Assembly: GCA_016709155.1 (NCBI GenBank)
Contig: JADJEI010000001.1
Span: 62,001 to 126,000, forward strand
Direction of reading: 5' to 3'
Length of the DNA: 64,000 bases
From: Ignavibacteriales bacterium
GTDB lineage: Bacteria > Bacteroidota > Ignavibacteria > Ignavibacteriales > Ignavibacteriaceae
Part shown: positions 36,086 to 45,803 of the stretch, piece after piece
How the letters are laid out: every line of letters starts with the position of its first letter
How positions within the stretch are numbered: the stretch's first letter is position 1
Translations under genes and position numbers: made by a program
The notes under the pieces: generated by a model
Seen by the model: only the letters and a program-made list of their open reading frames with translations
What the model was told of the DNA's origin: nothing
Database searches by the model: none

Positions 36086-37579
36086 CTATTCTTCGTCGAG
36101 TACTTTTTTGTATAAGTCAATATATTTTTTAGCCGAAGAAAGCCAGCTAAAATCAGATTTCATTCCAGCCTTCATAATTTTTTGCCATGTTTTTGTGTCT
36201 TCAAAAATCTTTAAAGCTCTTTTAATTTCTTTTAAAAAAGTATCAGTATCATATTTTTTAAAAACAAAACCATTGCCTTCACCGGTTTCCTCATTATAAT
36301 TAACTACTGTGTCTGCCAAACCACCTGTTTCGCGAACAATTGGGACGGTTCCATAAATCAAACTGTACATTTGATTTAAACCGCATGGTTCATACATAGA
36401 TGGCATTAAATAAATATCAGCACCAGCTTCGATAACATGAGCCAATTCATCATTGAACCCAAGGTAGCAGGCAAATTTGTCTGGATATTTAATTGCCATT
36501 TTTTCAAAGAAGATGTGGTATTTTCTTTCACCGGTTCCAAGAACAACAAATTGAAGATTCATCTTCATCAATAAAGGAAATATTTCTGTAATCAGATCGA
36601 TACCTTTCGAATCATAAAGGCGTGAAATGATTCCTAAAATCGGGGTTGTTTCATTAAATTTAAAACCAAATTTTCGGGTAAGTTCTTCTTTATTTATCCT
36701 TTTATCTTCAATGTTTTTTATCGAATATTTTTTTACAATTACTTTGTCGGTTTCAGGATTCCAAATTTTAGTATCAATGCCATTTACTATACCAAAGAGA
36801 TTTTCTTTCCTCTTCATAAAAATACTTTTGAAACCGGAGCCAAGTTTTTCATCTGTTCTAATCTCATTTGCATAAGTCTCACTAACTGTATTAATTGCGT
36901 CGGCATAAAGCAAACCGCTCTTCATAAAATTAATTTTACCCTTATGTTCAATTCCCTTTTCTGAATTTAATGACTCAGGAAGCCCTGTCTTCTTGAATGT
37001 TGATTTTGGAAATTCGCCTTGATAACCAAGATTATGAATAGTGAATAGAGTTTTAAATTTACTAAACTCCACTTCCTTGCTATAAACATTTTTTATATAT
37101 CCGGGAATTAAACCGCATTGCCAATCGTTGCAATGAATTATATCCGGCACCCAGCCAAGCTTAATTAGTAACTCACAAACGGCACGACTCATCAATATAA
37201 ATCTCTCATCATTATCAGGATAATCTTTTTCAGTCATTGGATCTGCATAGAGACTATTACGACTTCCATAGTATTCCTGATTATCCAAAAAATAGATTTG
37301 AATTCGAGTTCTTGGCCCGGGCAGGAAGCATGATTTGAGAGAAAATACTACTTCTTTATCTCCGATTTTTATTAAAATATCCTTTAAACGAACGACCTCA
37401 TGAATCTTAAATTTCCTGTCATCAACTGCACCATATTTGGGAATTACAATTCTAACTTCGTGACCCAATTCGGTTAGCATTTGCGGTAAAGCTGAAGAAA
37501 CATCAGCAAGCCCGCCTGTTTTTACAAAGGGGAATACTTCAGAAGATACAAATAGGATTTTGAGTCGTTTGGCAGCCAT
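36086..37579 (-). CDS. glgA: Glycogen synthase (ADP-glucose type)
   Basis: GlgA extends alpha-1,4-glucan from ADP-glucose. The 497-residue GT5 enzyme begins LKILFVSSEVFPFVKTGGLADV, with the KTGGL glucose-binding motif at about 20-24, and the C-terminal Glu motif EPCGLNQMYSL near 385. HCNDWQCGLIP and HNLGYQG mark the acceptor side. No glgB or glgC is nearby. It is followed by the HAD phosphatase gene and the envelope cluster. Confidence 0.95.
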   Translation of the reverse strand: MAAKRLKILFVSSEVFPFVKTGGLADVSSALPQMLTELGHEVRIVIPKYGAVDDRKFKIHEVVRLKDILIKIGDKEVVFSLKSCFLPGPRTRIQIYFLDNQEYYGSRNSLYADPMTEKDYPDNDERFILMSRAVCELLIKLGWVPDIIHCNDWQCGLIPGYIKNVYSKEVEFSKFKTLFTIHNLGYQGEFPKSTFKKTGLPESLNSEKGIEHKGKINFMKSGLLYADAINTVSETYANEIRTDEKLGSGFKSIFMKRKENLFGIVNGIDTKIWNPETDKVIVKKYSIKNIEDKRINKEELTRKFGFKFNETTPILGIISRLYDSKGIDLITEIFPLLMKMNLQFVVLGTGERKYHIFFEKMAIKYPDKFACYLGFNDELAHVIEAGADIYLMPSMYEPCGLNQMYSLIYGTVPIVRETGGLADTVVNYNEETGEGNGFVFKKYDTDTFLKEIKRALKIFEDTKTWQKIMKAGMKSDFSWLSSAKKYIDLYKKVLDEE

Positions 37580-37720
37580 TTTGGTAAAGATTTTTATGAA
37601 ATAATGTGCAAAATTACAAAATCATAACCTCTTTCCCAAAAATTTACTCTATTTAAGATTTAATCTATTCTTGTTATGAAGGAGAATTAGACTTTACTTT
37701 ACTTATTCAGCTATTTGCTT

Positions 37721-37728
37721 TATATTTG
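37721..37728 (+). promoter_or_regulatory. Possible -7 promoter element before the SPOR lipoprotein
   Basis: TATATTTG at 37721-37728 matches the Bacteroidetes -7 consensus TAnnTTTG and lies 20 bases before the ATG of the SPOR protein. A matching -33 TTTG at the right spacing is not clear, so confidence is low. Confidence 0.3.
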
Positions 37729-37748
37729 AAAAAATAAATTAGATAGAA

Positions 37749-38285
37749 ATGAAAATTTTTTCTGCCACTAAAATCGCTCTATTAATTCCTGCTGCTCTTT
37801 TCTTAATTAGCTGCAGTGCTTCAACTTCAGACAGGTTTAAAATTACTTCTAAAGATTCTGAGGAAGAATCAAATCCGAAAGAAAATAATTTCGTGGAAGA
37901 TTTCGATTTTTCCAAATACCGACCTCCCTTTAAATTGCCTGAACCAGAAATCACGACTAAAAAAACCAGCTCAGAAATTTGGTTTGAGTTTAATGCTGAT
38001 ACACATAACTTAAATAAAGAAAAAACCATCTCTGGAACAACAAGTGGTTATCGTGTTCAAGTTTTATCTACAGACGATCTTGATGAAGCCAATCAGATGA
38101 GGTCTAAAATTTATTTTGGCACCGATCAAAAAGATGTTTATGTAATTTTTGACCCTCCTTTTTATAAAGTTCAAATTGGCGATTTTACGAATTCTGCTGA
38201 TGCAGATAACTTGAGTTTTAAGTTGAAGCAGCTCGGCTATTCAGAAGCAAGATCAGTGAATGAGACTATTAACCTGTTTAAATAG
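37749..38285 (+). CDS. SPOR-domain lipoprotein
   Basis: This is a 178-residue lipoprotein. The signal peptide IALLIPAALFLISC ends with the lipobox Cys at about residue 22. The C-terminal 80 residues form a SPOR domain, with GYRVQVLSTDDLDEANQM and FYKVQIGDFTNSADADNL, which binds denuded peptidoglycan glycan strands. It is probably tied to cell division or envelope maintenance. It ends directly before hutI with no gap. Confidence 0.87.
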   Translation: MKIFSATKIALLIPAALFLISCSASTSDRFKITSKDSEEESNPKENNFVEDFDFSKYRPPFKLPEPEITTKKTSSEIWFEFNADTHNLNKEKTISGTTSGYRVQVLSTDDLDEANQMRSKIYFGTDQKDVYVIFDPPFYKVQIGDFTNSADADNLSFKLKQLGYSEARSVNETINLFK

Positions 38286-39533
38286 ATGAGAACTCTTCTT
38301 AGTAATCCTGCCCAAATTGTTTCTGTAAGCACCAATGGCAAGAATTATAAACGAGGCTCTGAAATGAACAATCTCGGCCTGGTTTATGATCACTCTATTT
38401 TAATTGAGGATGATATCATTCTAGATTTGATCCCCGATTCATCTGTTTTTAAGCAGGCTTACGATCAAAAAATTGATGTCGCAAACAAAATAATTCTTCC
38501 GGGGTTAGTTGAATGTCACACTCACAGTGTCTTTGCAGGTTCGAGAGCAGATGAATTCAATATGAAATTAAAAGGAGTTAGTTATGAGGGAATTGCAAAA
38601 CAAGGTGGAGGCATTCTTAAAACTGTAAATGCCCTTCGAAAAAGTTCCATTCCGGAATTAATTAACCTAACCAGGAATAGAATAAATAGATTTATTTCGC
38701 AGGGAGTTACTACTCTCGAAATTAAAAGCGGATATGGCTTAGACTTTGACAACGAAATTAAACTCCTCGAAGTTATTAATATATCAAATGAAGAATCCAA
38801 TATTGATTTAATTCCAACCTTTCTTGGTGCCCATACAATTCCCCTGGAATTCAAATCTGAAAGAGAAAATTATATTGAATTAGTCATTGAGAAAATGATT
38901 CCTTTTATTGCTAAAAACAACCTTGCAATTTTTTGCGATGCTTTCTGCGAATCAGCAGCATTTTCGGCTGAAGAAACTGAAATGATTTTCCATGCTGCGA
39001 CAAGACATGGATTAAAGTTGAAATTACACACCGAACAATTTAACAATATCGGAGGGGTTGCAGTCGCATTAAAAAATAATGCAGTCAGCGTTGATCATCT
39101 TGAAGTTTTAGTTGATGCTGATATTCAATCACTTTGTAATTCTAACATTGTTTGTGATCTACTACCGGGTGTATCATTCTCTCTCGATTATCAATATGCA
39201 CCGGCAAGAAAATTAATTGACGGAAATGCAATCTTAGCACTCGCCACAAATTACAACCCGGGTTCTTCGCATATCTTAAATATCAGTTTGATTATGAGTT
39301 TAGCAGCAATTAAAATGAAGATGAGTTCAGAAGAAATCATTTCGGCTTATACAATCAACGCAGCGAAATCATTGTGTGTAGAACAGAAAACAGGCAGTAT
39401 CGAAATTGGTAAATCAGCGGACTTTGCTCTCTTCAATACTGATACTTATGAAGATTTAATTTACAATATCGGCTCAAATCTTTGCTGTATGACCATCAAA
39501 AATGGAAATGTAATTTATCAATCAGATAAATGA
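38286..39533 (+). CDS. hutI: Imidazolonepropionase
   Basis: HutI opens the ring of 4-imidazolone-5-propionate in histidine degradation. The 415-residue amidohydrolase has the metal-binding VECHTHSVFAGSRADEF (near residue 75) and later FCDAFCES, KLHTEQFNN and SNIVCDLLPGVSF. Other hut genes are not adjacent, which is unusual. It starts right after the SPOR gene stop and converges on the Ig-like lipoprotein with a three-base gap. Confidence 0.94.
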   Translation: MRTLLSNPAQIVSVSTNGKNYKRGSEMNNLGLVYDHSILIEDDIILDLIPDSSVFKQAYDQKIDVANKIILPGLVECHTHSVFAGSRADEFNMKLKGVSYEGIAKQGGGILKTVNALRKSSIPELINLTRNRINRFISQGVTTLEIKSGYGLDFDNEIKLLEVINISNEESNIDLIPTFLGAHTIPLEFKSERENYIELVIEKMIPFIAKNNLAIFCDAFCESAAFSAEETEMIFHAATRHGLKLKLHTEQFNNIGGVAVALKNNAVSVDHLEVLVDADIQSLCNSNIVCDLLPGVSFSLDYQYAPARKLIDGNAILALATNYNPGSSHILNISLIMSLAAIKMKMSSEEIISAYTINAAKSLCVEQKTGSIEIGKSADFALFNTDTYEDLIYNIGSNLCCMTIKNGNVIYQSDK

Positions 39534-39536
39534 TTA

Positions 39537-41222
39537 TCATTTAAAAATAAAATTGATATCCGTTAGCGACCAGCGTGCTTTAAGTGTAAGCTTGTCAAAG
39601 TAATATGAAAATCTTTCGGCATGTTTGATTGGATCAGGTAAACCAAAAGAGTAATTTCCGCTGCCATCTTCATCAAGAAAACACCACAAAGAATAATGCC
39701 CGGGTTCAATTCTTTGAAAATTAAAATTCATTAGCTCATCCGGATTAGTATAATAAATTAGGCTTTTATTATCTTCTTGTAAAACTAAAATCGGGTTCAA
39801 AGAAACATCCACCCCGATAAGTTTACCGCTGACTCCTGTAAAATCAAGTCCCGTAATTGTAGAATATGAATATGTAATCACTGTATCAGTTTTATTTCCT
39901 TCTACATCTATAAATTGTGATAAATCAATTTTTAGAAAATATTTGTTTTTGGGCAGGAGATTTTTTTGAAGCGAAATCCTGAGGGTTGCATCATCAATAA
40001 AATTCAACTCTAACTGAAATTTATTTCCAGAAGTATCAACAAATGAAATGGCATCGGAAGCCTGGCTTTTATCAAAAGCGTCATCAAAAAAAAGAAAGAA
40101 ATCATGAGTGGTAAAATCCACTTTGTTGTAATTTTTATCAGGAATAGCTTTAAAAACTGAAAGCTTGTTTGTATCAGGTTTGTCGGAAATTGTTAAAGCG
40201 GTAAAGTCTTGAAAAAATAAATTTCCATTTTTATCTTTTAATGTATCAATTAGAAGGAACGCTGATGATGTTATTGACAAAGTATCTTTTGTAGCGAGAG
40301 TTATTTCATCAATCTTTGTATTACCTTTAAATGCGTAGAGTGGAGTAATGATCAAATGAGATGTTGAATCCACTACCTTGAAGTTCGAAGCAATTATTAA
40401 TGAGGAATCAATTGGCTCACTGAATTTTACAATTATATGATGACGATCAGTAAAAGTAGCAGAAAAAATTCGAGGGGGGATGGTGTCATACTCAGAAAGT
40501 AAAAAATTAAAATTTGAAACAAGTGTATCCTCATCAGAAAGGACTATGTCTTTAAATGGCATCCCAATTTTATCCTGCTCAGGCTGAAAGATGAGATCTT
40601 TGAATTCATCAGCTACAGCATAAACACGATAAACTCCTTTTGATAATCCGCTTAATGAATAAAAGCCATCTTTACCTGATTGAGAAATGTAATCCGGTTT
40701 TCTGATCAATAGTGTATCCAAATCAGATTTCACTTTATACCCAAAAATCATATTCCCATCGGGTTTGTCCGAATATATTTTACCTTCAATTTTTCCTTTA
40801 TCAATTTTATCGCCTGTCGAGAAAGTTAAAACGAATGCCGAGTCCATTCTATTCTTATTATTGTAATCAATTACATCAGTACCAACATTAAAAACGTAAG
40901 TGATGCTGTCATTTAATTTTTCCGGAAAGTAAATTCTTACAGAGGTGCCGCTCCAGTCGAACTCCGGAACACCATCGAAGGATGGTGAAATAAATAAAGC
41001 ATCACTCAATGATCGTTTATCAATATACTCCGAAAATGAAAGCTCGATATAATCATCCATAAAATTTGTAGCTCCATTTAGGGGATATGTTTCAACAACT
41101 ATTGGAGGAGTAGTATCAATCTCTCCCCCTCCCGGAGGCAGCTGGTTTGCACAACCGATAAATGCAATCACTATAATTATAAATAAAAATGAAAAAACTA
41201 TTTTGAATTCTTTTTTAACCAT
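39537..41222 (-). CDS. Lipoprotein with Ig-like (Big_5/SbsA-type) domain
   Basis: This is a 561-residue lipoprotein. The signal peptide FSFLFIIIVIAFIGC ends at a lipobox Cys, followed by ANQLPPGGGEIDTTPP, the typical start of the Bacteroidetes Ig-like lipoprotein family. The first domain (residues 40-140) has the SbsA-type pattern PLNGATNFMDDYIELSF and VRIYFPEKL. The remainder is beta-rich and includes a small folate-like domain GKIYSDKPDGN. It overlaps mltG by 25 bases, so the two are translationally linked. The role is probably structural in the envelope. Confidence 0.8.
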   Translation of the reverse strand: MVKKEFKIVFSFLFIIIVIAFIGCANQLPPGGGEIDTTPPIVVETYPLNGATNFMDDYIELSFSEYIDKRSLSDALFISPSFDGVPEFDWSGTSVRIYFPEKLNDSITYVFNVGTDVIDYNNKNRMDSAFVLTFSTGDKIDKGKIEGKIYSDKPDGNMIFGYKVKSDLDTLLIRKPDYISQSGKDGFYSLSGLSKGVYRVYAVADEFKDLIFQPEQDKIGMPFKDIVLSDEDTLVSNFNFLLSEYDTIPPRIFSATFTDRHHIIVKFSEPIDSSLIIASNFKVVDSTSHLIITPLYAFKGNTKIDEITLATKDTLSITSSAFLLIDTLKDKNGNLFFQDFTALTISDKPDTNKLSVFKAIPDKNYNKVDFTTHDFFLFFDDAFDKSQASDAISFVDTSGNKFQLELNFIDDATLRISLQKNLLPKNKYFLKIDLSQFIDVEGNKTDTVITYSYSTITGLDFTGVSGKLIGVDVSLNPILVLQEDNKSLIYYTNPDELMNFNFQRIEPGHYSLWCFLDEDGSGNYSFGLPDPIKHAERFSYYFDKLTLKARWSLTDINFIFK

Positions 41223-42217
41223 TGACGATAATTATTTACTTTCTTCAAATGTTCATTGAAAGTTTTTGAGAATGCGTGACCGCCTTTAGTATCCGCTACA
41301 AAATAAAGATAATTATGCTTATCAGGAAATAAGCAGGAAAGAATAGCATCTTTGCCGGGATTATTAATTGGTCCGGGAGGCAATCCAGCATAGAGATAAG
41401 TGTTGTAAGGCGAATTTATTTTTAGATCACTATTAAATAGTCTTCTCCAATTTCCATTTAATAAATATTGAACAGTTGGATCAGCTTGAAGCTTCATTCC
41501 CATTCGCAAGCGGTTCAAATAGACTCCCGCAATAATGGGCATCTCACTTTTTATATTCGTTTCCCCATCCACAATTGAAGCGAGAGTGAGAATTTCATGT
41601 TGTGTAAATCCCAATTCCTTCGATCTTTGCTCAAGTGAATCACTCCAGAAAGTTTTGAATGAGTCTAACATTGCTTCGATAATTTCACCGGGAGAGCTGT
41701 TTTCATAAAAATAATATTTTCCCGGAAGCAGGTATCCTTCAAGGCTTTTAGAATTAGCACTAACTGATTTCGTGAATAATTCATTTTTCATTTTATTTAC
41801 AAAATCAGCAGAATCAACAAACACGCTCCATTTCAACCTTGAAGCAATCCACTGAACCGTATTACCGGGGATGATATTTACCTCTCTTAAATAATCTGCA
41901 TCTCCCTTCGTGAACAAATCAAGCAGTTCAATATAACTTAAATCGTTTGGAATTTTATACCGGGCTGCTTTGATTTTCTTTTCAGCGCCATAAATGAATG
42001 CTATAATCTTAAAGTTAAAACTGCTGGGAATTATTTTTTGATTTTCGAGGTTTACTGCAATTTTAGAGAGAGGTTCGTTATTCTTTATTTCAAATTGAAT
42101 CGGCGATTCGAAAGGATAATGATTACTTGTAAAAAAAGTATAATACAACAAAAAAAGTACACCAAAGAAAAATAGAAATAAGGCAATCCATTGTGGGCGG
42201 CTAAAATATGCTTTCAA
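41198..42217 (-). CDS. mltG: Endolytic transglycosylase MltG
   Basis: MltG is an inner-membrane enzyme that cuts nascent peptidoglycan and ends glycan strands. The 339-residue protein has one N-terminal membrane anchor (LFLFFGVLFLLYYTFF), a LysM-like part and the YceG core, with LTLASIVDGETN near residue 218 (usual form IVEKET) and KLQADPTVQYLL. The start is a TTG that overlaps the chorismate mutase stop by four bases (TTGA). Confidence 0.92.
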   Translation of the reverse strand: MKAYFSRPQWIALFLFFFGVLFLLYYTFFTSNHYPFESPIQFEIKNNEPLSKIAVNLENQKIIPSSFNFKIIAFIYGAEKKIKAARYKIPNDLSYIELLDLFTKGDADYLREVNIIPGNTVQWIASRLKWSVFVDSADFVNKMKNELFTKSVSANSKSLEGYLLPGKYYFYENSSPGEIIEAMLDSFKTFWSDSLEQRSKELGFTQHEILTLASIVDGETNIKSEMPIIAGVYLNRLRMGMKLQADPTVQYLLNGNWRRLFNSDLKINSPYNTYLYAGLPPGPINNPGKDAILSCLFPDKHNYLYFVADTKGGHAFSKTFNEHLKKVNNYRQWLKKNSK

Positions 42218-42594
42218 TGATTAACACCTGATTTATTTTTATCTTTAAACAAGAAAGACAGATCAATATCAGACTTCTGAATGAGCCGGGATTCTTCAAT
42301 AATTTTGACATAAATTTTTTTAATTGATTTTTGGAGTACAGTTTCATTTGAAATTGAAGTTACATTTTTCAAGATTTCCTGTTCACGCCTGGACGAATAA
42401 GTTTGAATATTGAGATCCTTTTTTATTTGTCCAATCAGAAAAATTAATTTAATTCTCTCTGATAATTGTGTAGCAATGTTTCGATCCATCAGATCAATAT
42501 CATTTCTCAACTCTTTAAGGAGATTTTGTTTTTCTTGCTCGGTGGATTGTTTTAAACCAATTAAAATTTTTTGTAGCTTCTTCTTATCAATCAT
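42214..42594 (-). CDS. Chorismate mutase, type II (AroQ class)
   Basis: This is a 126-residue helical protein from the ATG at 42594. The segment LRNDIDLMDRNIATQLSERIKLIFLIGQIKKD matches the AroQ chorismate mutase helix with its active-site Arg and Lys (quoted here only as family pattern DxxDxxxxxLLxxR). It converts chorismate to prephenate for Phe and Tyr. It overlaps tsaD by eight bases; a GTG 33 bases upstream is less likely. The C-terminal tail SDIDLSFLFKDK has no known function. Confidence 0.85.
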   Translation of the reverse strand: MIDKKKLQKILIGLKQSTEQEKQNLLKELRNDIDLMDRNIATQLSERIKLIFLIGQIKKDLNIQTYSSRREQEILKNVTSISNETVLQKSIKKIYVKIIEESRLIQKSDIDLSFLFKDKNKSGVNH

Positions 42595-43624
42595 TTTCTT
42601 TAGAAATAGAATTAAAATAATTTTCACTCAGAGAAGGATAGGCATTAAATTCAAGCGAATAAACTTTTCCTGATTTATGTAACTGAAATCCCCGCTGTGC
42701 AATCATCGCTGCATTATCACCGCAAAATTCCAGATCAGGGATCACAACTTGTTTTTTATATTGAGATGAAATATCAATTATCATCTGCCTAATTGCATTA
42801 TTTGCAGCTACGCCGCCAACTAAACTAATCGAATTAAATTCAAATTGATCCAAGGCTCGTTGAATACTTTTGTGCAAAGATTTGACCACCGAAAGTTGAA
42901 AGGAAGCTGCAATATTTTCAATTTCCTTTTGACTCATACTGCCAAATTCCGATTTTATTTTTTGAATGTGTCTAAGCACAGAAGTTTTTAATCCACTGAA
43001 AGAAAAATCAAATTTATTAGATGAAATTTCTGCTACTGGAAATTTAATAGTTGGGTTTTTGCATTTCTCTGACAGCCTTTGAATTGCCGGACCACCGGGA
43101 TAAGGCAAGCCTAACATTTTTGCAACTTTATCAAATGCTTCTCCAGCAGCATCATCAGCGGTTTCGCCAAGTTTGGTAATTCTTATAAAGCTATCAACCT
43201 TTAACAGCAAAGTATGCCCCCCCGATACAACTAAAGTCAGCATTGGAAATTTCGGTTTCTCTTCCATTAAAAAACCAGAATAAATATGACCTTCGATGTG
43301 ATTGACAGGAACGAATGGTTTGTTGAGCGCATAGGCTAAACCTTTAGCGAAAGTCAATCCAACAAGCAAAGCTCCAATTAATCCAGGACCTGCTGTAGCG
43401 CATATTAAATCAATATCTTTTAACGCTAATGATGCTTTAGCCAAAGCCTGCCTCAATAAAGGTACAATAATTTGAAGATGTGCCCGGCTGGACAACTCAG
43501 GAACAACCCCCCCATATTTTGAATGAAAATCCTGAGAAGAGATTAAATTCGATGTAATAATTCCATCAGATAGTATTGAAACAGATGTTTCATCACACGA
43601 TGATTCTATTCCGAGAACATTCAT
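42587..43624 (-). CDS. tsaD: tRNA N6-adenosine threonylcarbamoyltransferase TsaD
   Basis: TsaD transfers the threonylcarbamoyl group to A37 of ANN-reading tRNAs. The 345-residue protein starts MNVLGIESSCDETSVS, carries the metal-binding NHIEGHIYSGFL (near residue 110), ATAGPGLIGALLVG and the late FCGDNAAMIAQRG with its Asp ligand. All family motifs are intact. It sits one base after the proline dehydrogenase gene and leads into the chorismate mutase gene. Confidence 0.97.
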   Translation of the reverse strand: MNVLGIESSCDETSVSILSDGIITSNLISSQDFHSKYGGVVPELSSRAHLQIIVPLLRQALAKASLALKDIDLICATAGPGLIGALLVGLTFAKGLAYALNKPFVPVNHIEGHIYSGFLMEEKPKFPMLTLVVSGGHTLLLKVDSFIRITKLGETADDAAGEAFDKVAKMLGLPYPGGPAIQRLSEKCKNPTIKFPVAEISSNKFDFSFSGLKTSVLRHIQKIKSEFGSMSQKEIENIAASFQLSVVKSLHKSIQRALDQFEFNSISLVGGVAANNAIRQMIIDISSQYKKQVVIPDLEFCGDNAAMIAQRGFQLHKSGKVYSLEFNAYPSLSENYFNSISKEND

Positions 43625-44524
43625 TTAGGAAAGATGAAAAATACTTTTGAAGATTTGTCCGGCGATGTGAGGATTTTCCTTCATCCTTCTTATCGAGTAA
43701 GCGTACCAGTCTTTTCCAAACGGAACATAAATTCTAATTTTGAAGCCATCATTATTAATTTTATCCCGCAGATTTTCTTTTACACCGAGAAGCATCTGAA
43801 ACTCAAATTTATCTTTTGGAATATTCATCTCTTTAATTAATTGGTAAGCATGTTCTACGAGATAATCATCATGTGTCGCTATACCAACATAGTTACCATC
43901 TTTAAGAATGAGCTTTAAAAGGTCAAGATAGTTTTCACGCACCTTTTGCTTATCCTTGTATGCAATAGCCGGAGATTCGATATAAATACCTTTACATAAT
44001 CTGTAGTCAGTTCCAAGCTTATTCAATTCACGAATATCATTCATGCTGCGCATCAAATAAGATTGAATCACAATGCCAACGTTATCATATTTTTGATTTA
44101 ATCTTTTGAACAAATTGATTGTTGTATCGGTAGTGGATGAATCTTCCATATCTATTCGTACGAAACTCCCCATTCCTTTGGCTTTAACGACTAATTCTTC
44201 CACTTGCGAATATGCAAAATCCTCAGATATGCTCAATCCCATTTGAGTAGGTTTTATTGAAAGATTTGATTTCAGATTATTTTTTTGGATTGCATCAAGA
44301 ACTTTTAATGCTTCGTTCTTCGCTGCGATAGCTTCATCTTTATTTTTTATTGACTCCCCCAAAACATCCATTGTAGTAAAAATATTTTTGCTGTTAAGCA
44401 ACTTAACGAGTGTAACTGCCTGTTCCAACGATTCCCCTGCAATGTATTTTTTCGCAAAATATCCTACAATTGATTTGGGTAATAATTCGGTGGCTTTGAC
44501 TATTATATGATTGAAGACTGACAC
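43625..44524 (-). CDS. Proline dehydrogenase (monofunctional)
   Basis: This 299-residue FAD enzyme oxidises proline to pyrroline-5-carboxylate. Typical segments are SIKPTQMGL, RIDMEDSSTTD, VIQSYLMRSMND, the substrate site RLCKGIYIES, THDDYL and the Arg pair in AYSIRRMKENP. Small monofunctional PRODH proteins of this type occur in many bacteria. The start is a GTG with a strong AGGAG ribosome site seven bases upstream. The P5C dehydrogenase is not adjacent. Confidence 0.93.
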   Translation of the reverse strand: MSVFNHIIVKATELLPKSIVGYFAKKYIAGESLEQAVTLVKLLNSKNIFTTMDVLGESIKNKDEAIAAKNEALKVLDAIQKNNLKSNLSIKPTQMGLSISEDFAYSQVEELVVKAKGMGSFVRIDMEDSSTTDTTINLFKRLNQKYDNVGIVIQSYLMRSMNDIRELNKLGTDYRLCKGIYIESPAIAYKDKQKVRENYLDLLKLILKDGNYVGIATHDDYLVEHAYQLIKEMNIPKDKFEFQMLLGVKENLRDKINNDGFKIRIYVPFGKDWYAYSIRRMKENPHIAGQIFKSIFHLS

Positions 44525-44891
44525 AAATTTCTCCTGGTTGATGATAAGGAATTTTAAAATTACTTATCAAACTTAAATAGTTTTGATTGTTTTGCCAACA
44601 GGATAGGAGTCCGCTAATAGATAAGCAGAATTTAGAGCATTAAATTTATTAAGATCATACTTAATATTTGTTGATGAAGAATTGCGTGAAAACCCACATA
44701 AAAAATATATAAAAAGAGTTTGTACCGAATTGAACAGTTTCAATTTTGGGAGACTGATTTTTTTCTTTGATGAAAGAATTACTTTCTGGAAGGTAGGTTA
44801 TGTAATGAAGCAATTATTTTTGCTAAAATATTTTAAGGCTGCAATCCTGGTATTAGCTTCGTTTATAAATTGGAATGAAATTCCGCTCAAT
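44525..44891. other. Intergenic region between coaE and proline dehydrogenase
   Basis: This is a 367-base stretch without a convincing gene. A 33-codon plus-strand frame starting at the ATG near 44805 (MKQLFLLKYFKAAILVL) has a GGAAGGTAGG sequence upstream and one hydrophobic segment, but it runs into the end of coaE on the other strand, so I consider it doubtful. It contains no strong hairpin. Confidence 0.55.
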
Positions 44892-45503
44892 TCACTTTTT
44901 GACTAATCCACTTAGGAGGTTGATAAAAATATCTACTTTACTTTTTAATTCTGAAGGAGAATTATCATTAATAAAAGTAAAATCTGCGCGTTTCCTTTTC
45001 TCCTCATCAGGAATTTGAAATTTTTCTCTGCGAATAAAATCATGTTCGGTTAACGATAAAGAAGAAATTTTTCGTTGAAGTCTTAATTCTCTTGGCGCAG
45101 AGATTAATGCGATATAATCAAAGTATTCTTCAAAGCCTGCTTCATAAATCAAAGCAGCTTCCACAAACACAATTCTTTTAGCGCGAAATATTATTTCTAT
45201 CTTCTTATCAATCTCTTCCATAACAACCGGATGGACAATTGAGTCTAACTCGATTAATTTTTTCTCATCGTTAAATATTTTTTCAGCAAGCAGCTTTGTA
45301 TTTAATTCTTTTCCGTAAAAAACTTCTTTCCCAAAAATTTTTAGAATTCCTTTTTTGACAATTACATTATTAATGTACAACTGCTTGGCAACATCATCAG
45401 CATAAATTACAGAATAATTCATTGCTTCAAGAAATTTGCAAAAAAGAGATTTACCGGAGCCAATACTTCCGGTTATGCCGATTTTGTATCTATTGTTTTT
45501 CAT
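44892..45503 (-). CDS. coaE: Dephospho-CoA kinase
   Basis: CoaE phosphorylates the ribose 3' position in the last step of coenzyme A synthesis. The 203-residue length is standard. The P-loop GITGSIGSGKSLFCKFLE lies at residues 9-26, and YADDVAKQLY and VFVEAALIYEAG are family-typical. It is transcribed alone, with 300 bases separating it from rny upstream. Confidence 0.95.
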   Translation of the reverse strand: MKNNRYKIGITGSIGSGKSLFCKFLEAMNYSVIYADDVAKQLYINNVIVKKGILKIFGKEVFYGKELNTKLLAEKIFNDEKKLIELDSIVHPVVMEEIDKKIEIIFRAKRIVFVEAALIYEAGFEEYFDYIALISAPRELRLQRKISSLSLTEHDFIRREKFQIPDEEKRKRADFTFINDNSPSELKSKVDIFINLLSGLVKK

Positions 45504-45803
45504 ATTTCAATTTAAAATTGATAAAAAAAATTAAACATCAAAAACTAAAAATTTTATTAATAACTGACATTACTCACTTTGTAATTTCTTAGTGTCTTTA
45601 TGACTTTTTGGTAAAAGAATAAGTAAAAAATTAAGCCACAAATCATCAAGTTTCACTAAGGATGATTCATGAAAATTCAATTTATGCGTAATATAAGTTA
45701 ATGACTTAAGTTACGTAAAATGAATTTTAAGAGCTTATATTGTCATTCACGTTAAAAGGTGAATGCTTTCGAACGTAATATTAAGCATCAACAAGCTGAA
45801 AAA
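45504..45803. other. Intergenic region between rny and coaE
   Basis: This is 300 bases of AT-rich sequence with no reading frame that I can support. The only structure is CATTCAC (45744-45750) paired with GTGAATG (45759-45765), a 7-bp hairpin with an 8-base loop about 40 bases past the rny stop. It may end the rny transcript, but the U tract is poor. Confidence 0.5.

Noticed and set aside
44682..44906. Possible 74-codon gene near coaE
   Set aside because: It uses a TTG start with no ribosome site, runs into coaE, and no homology is recognisable; the inner ATG frame is only 33 codons.
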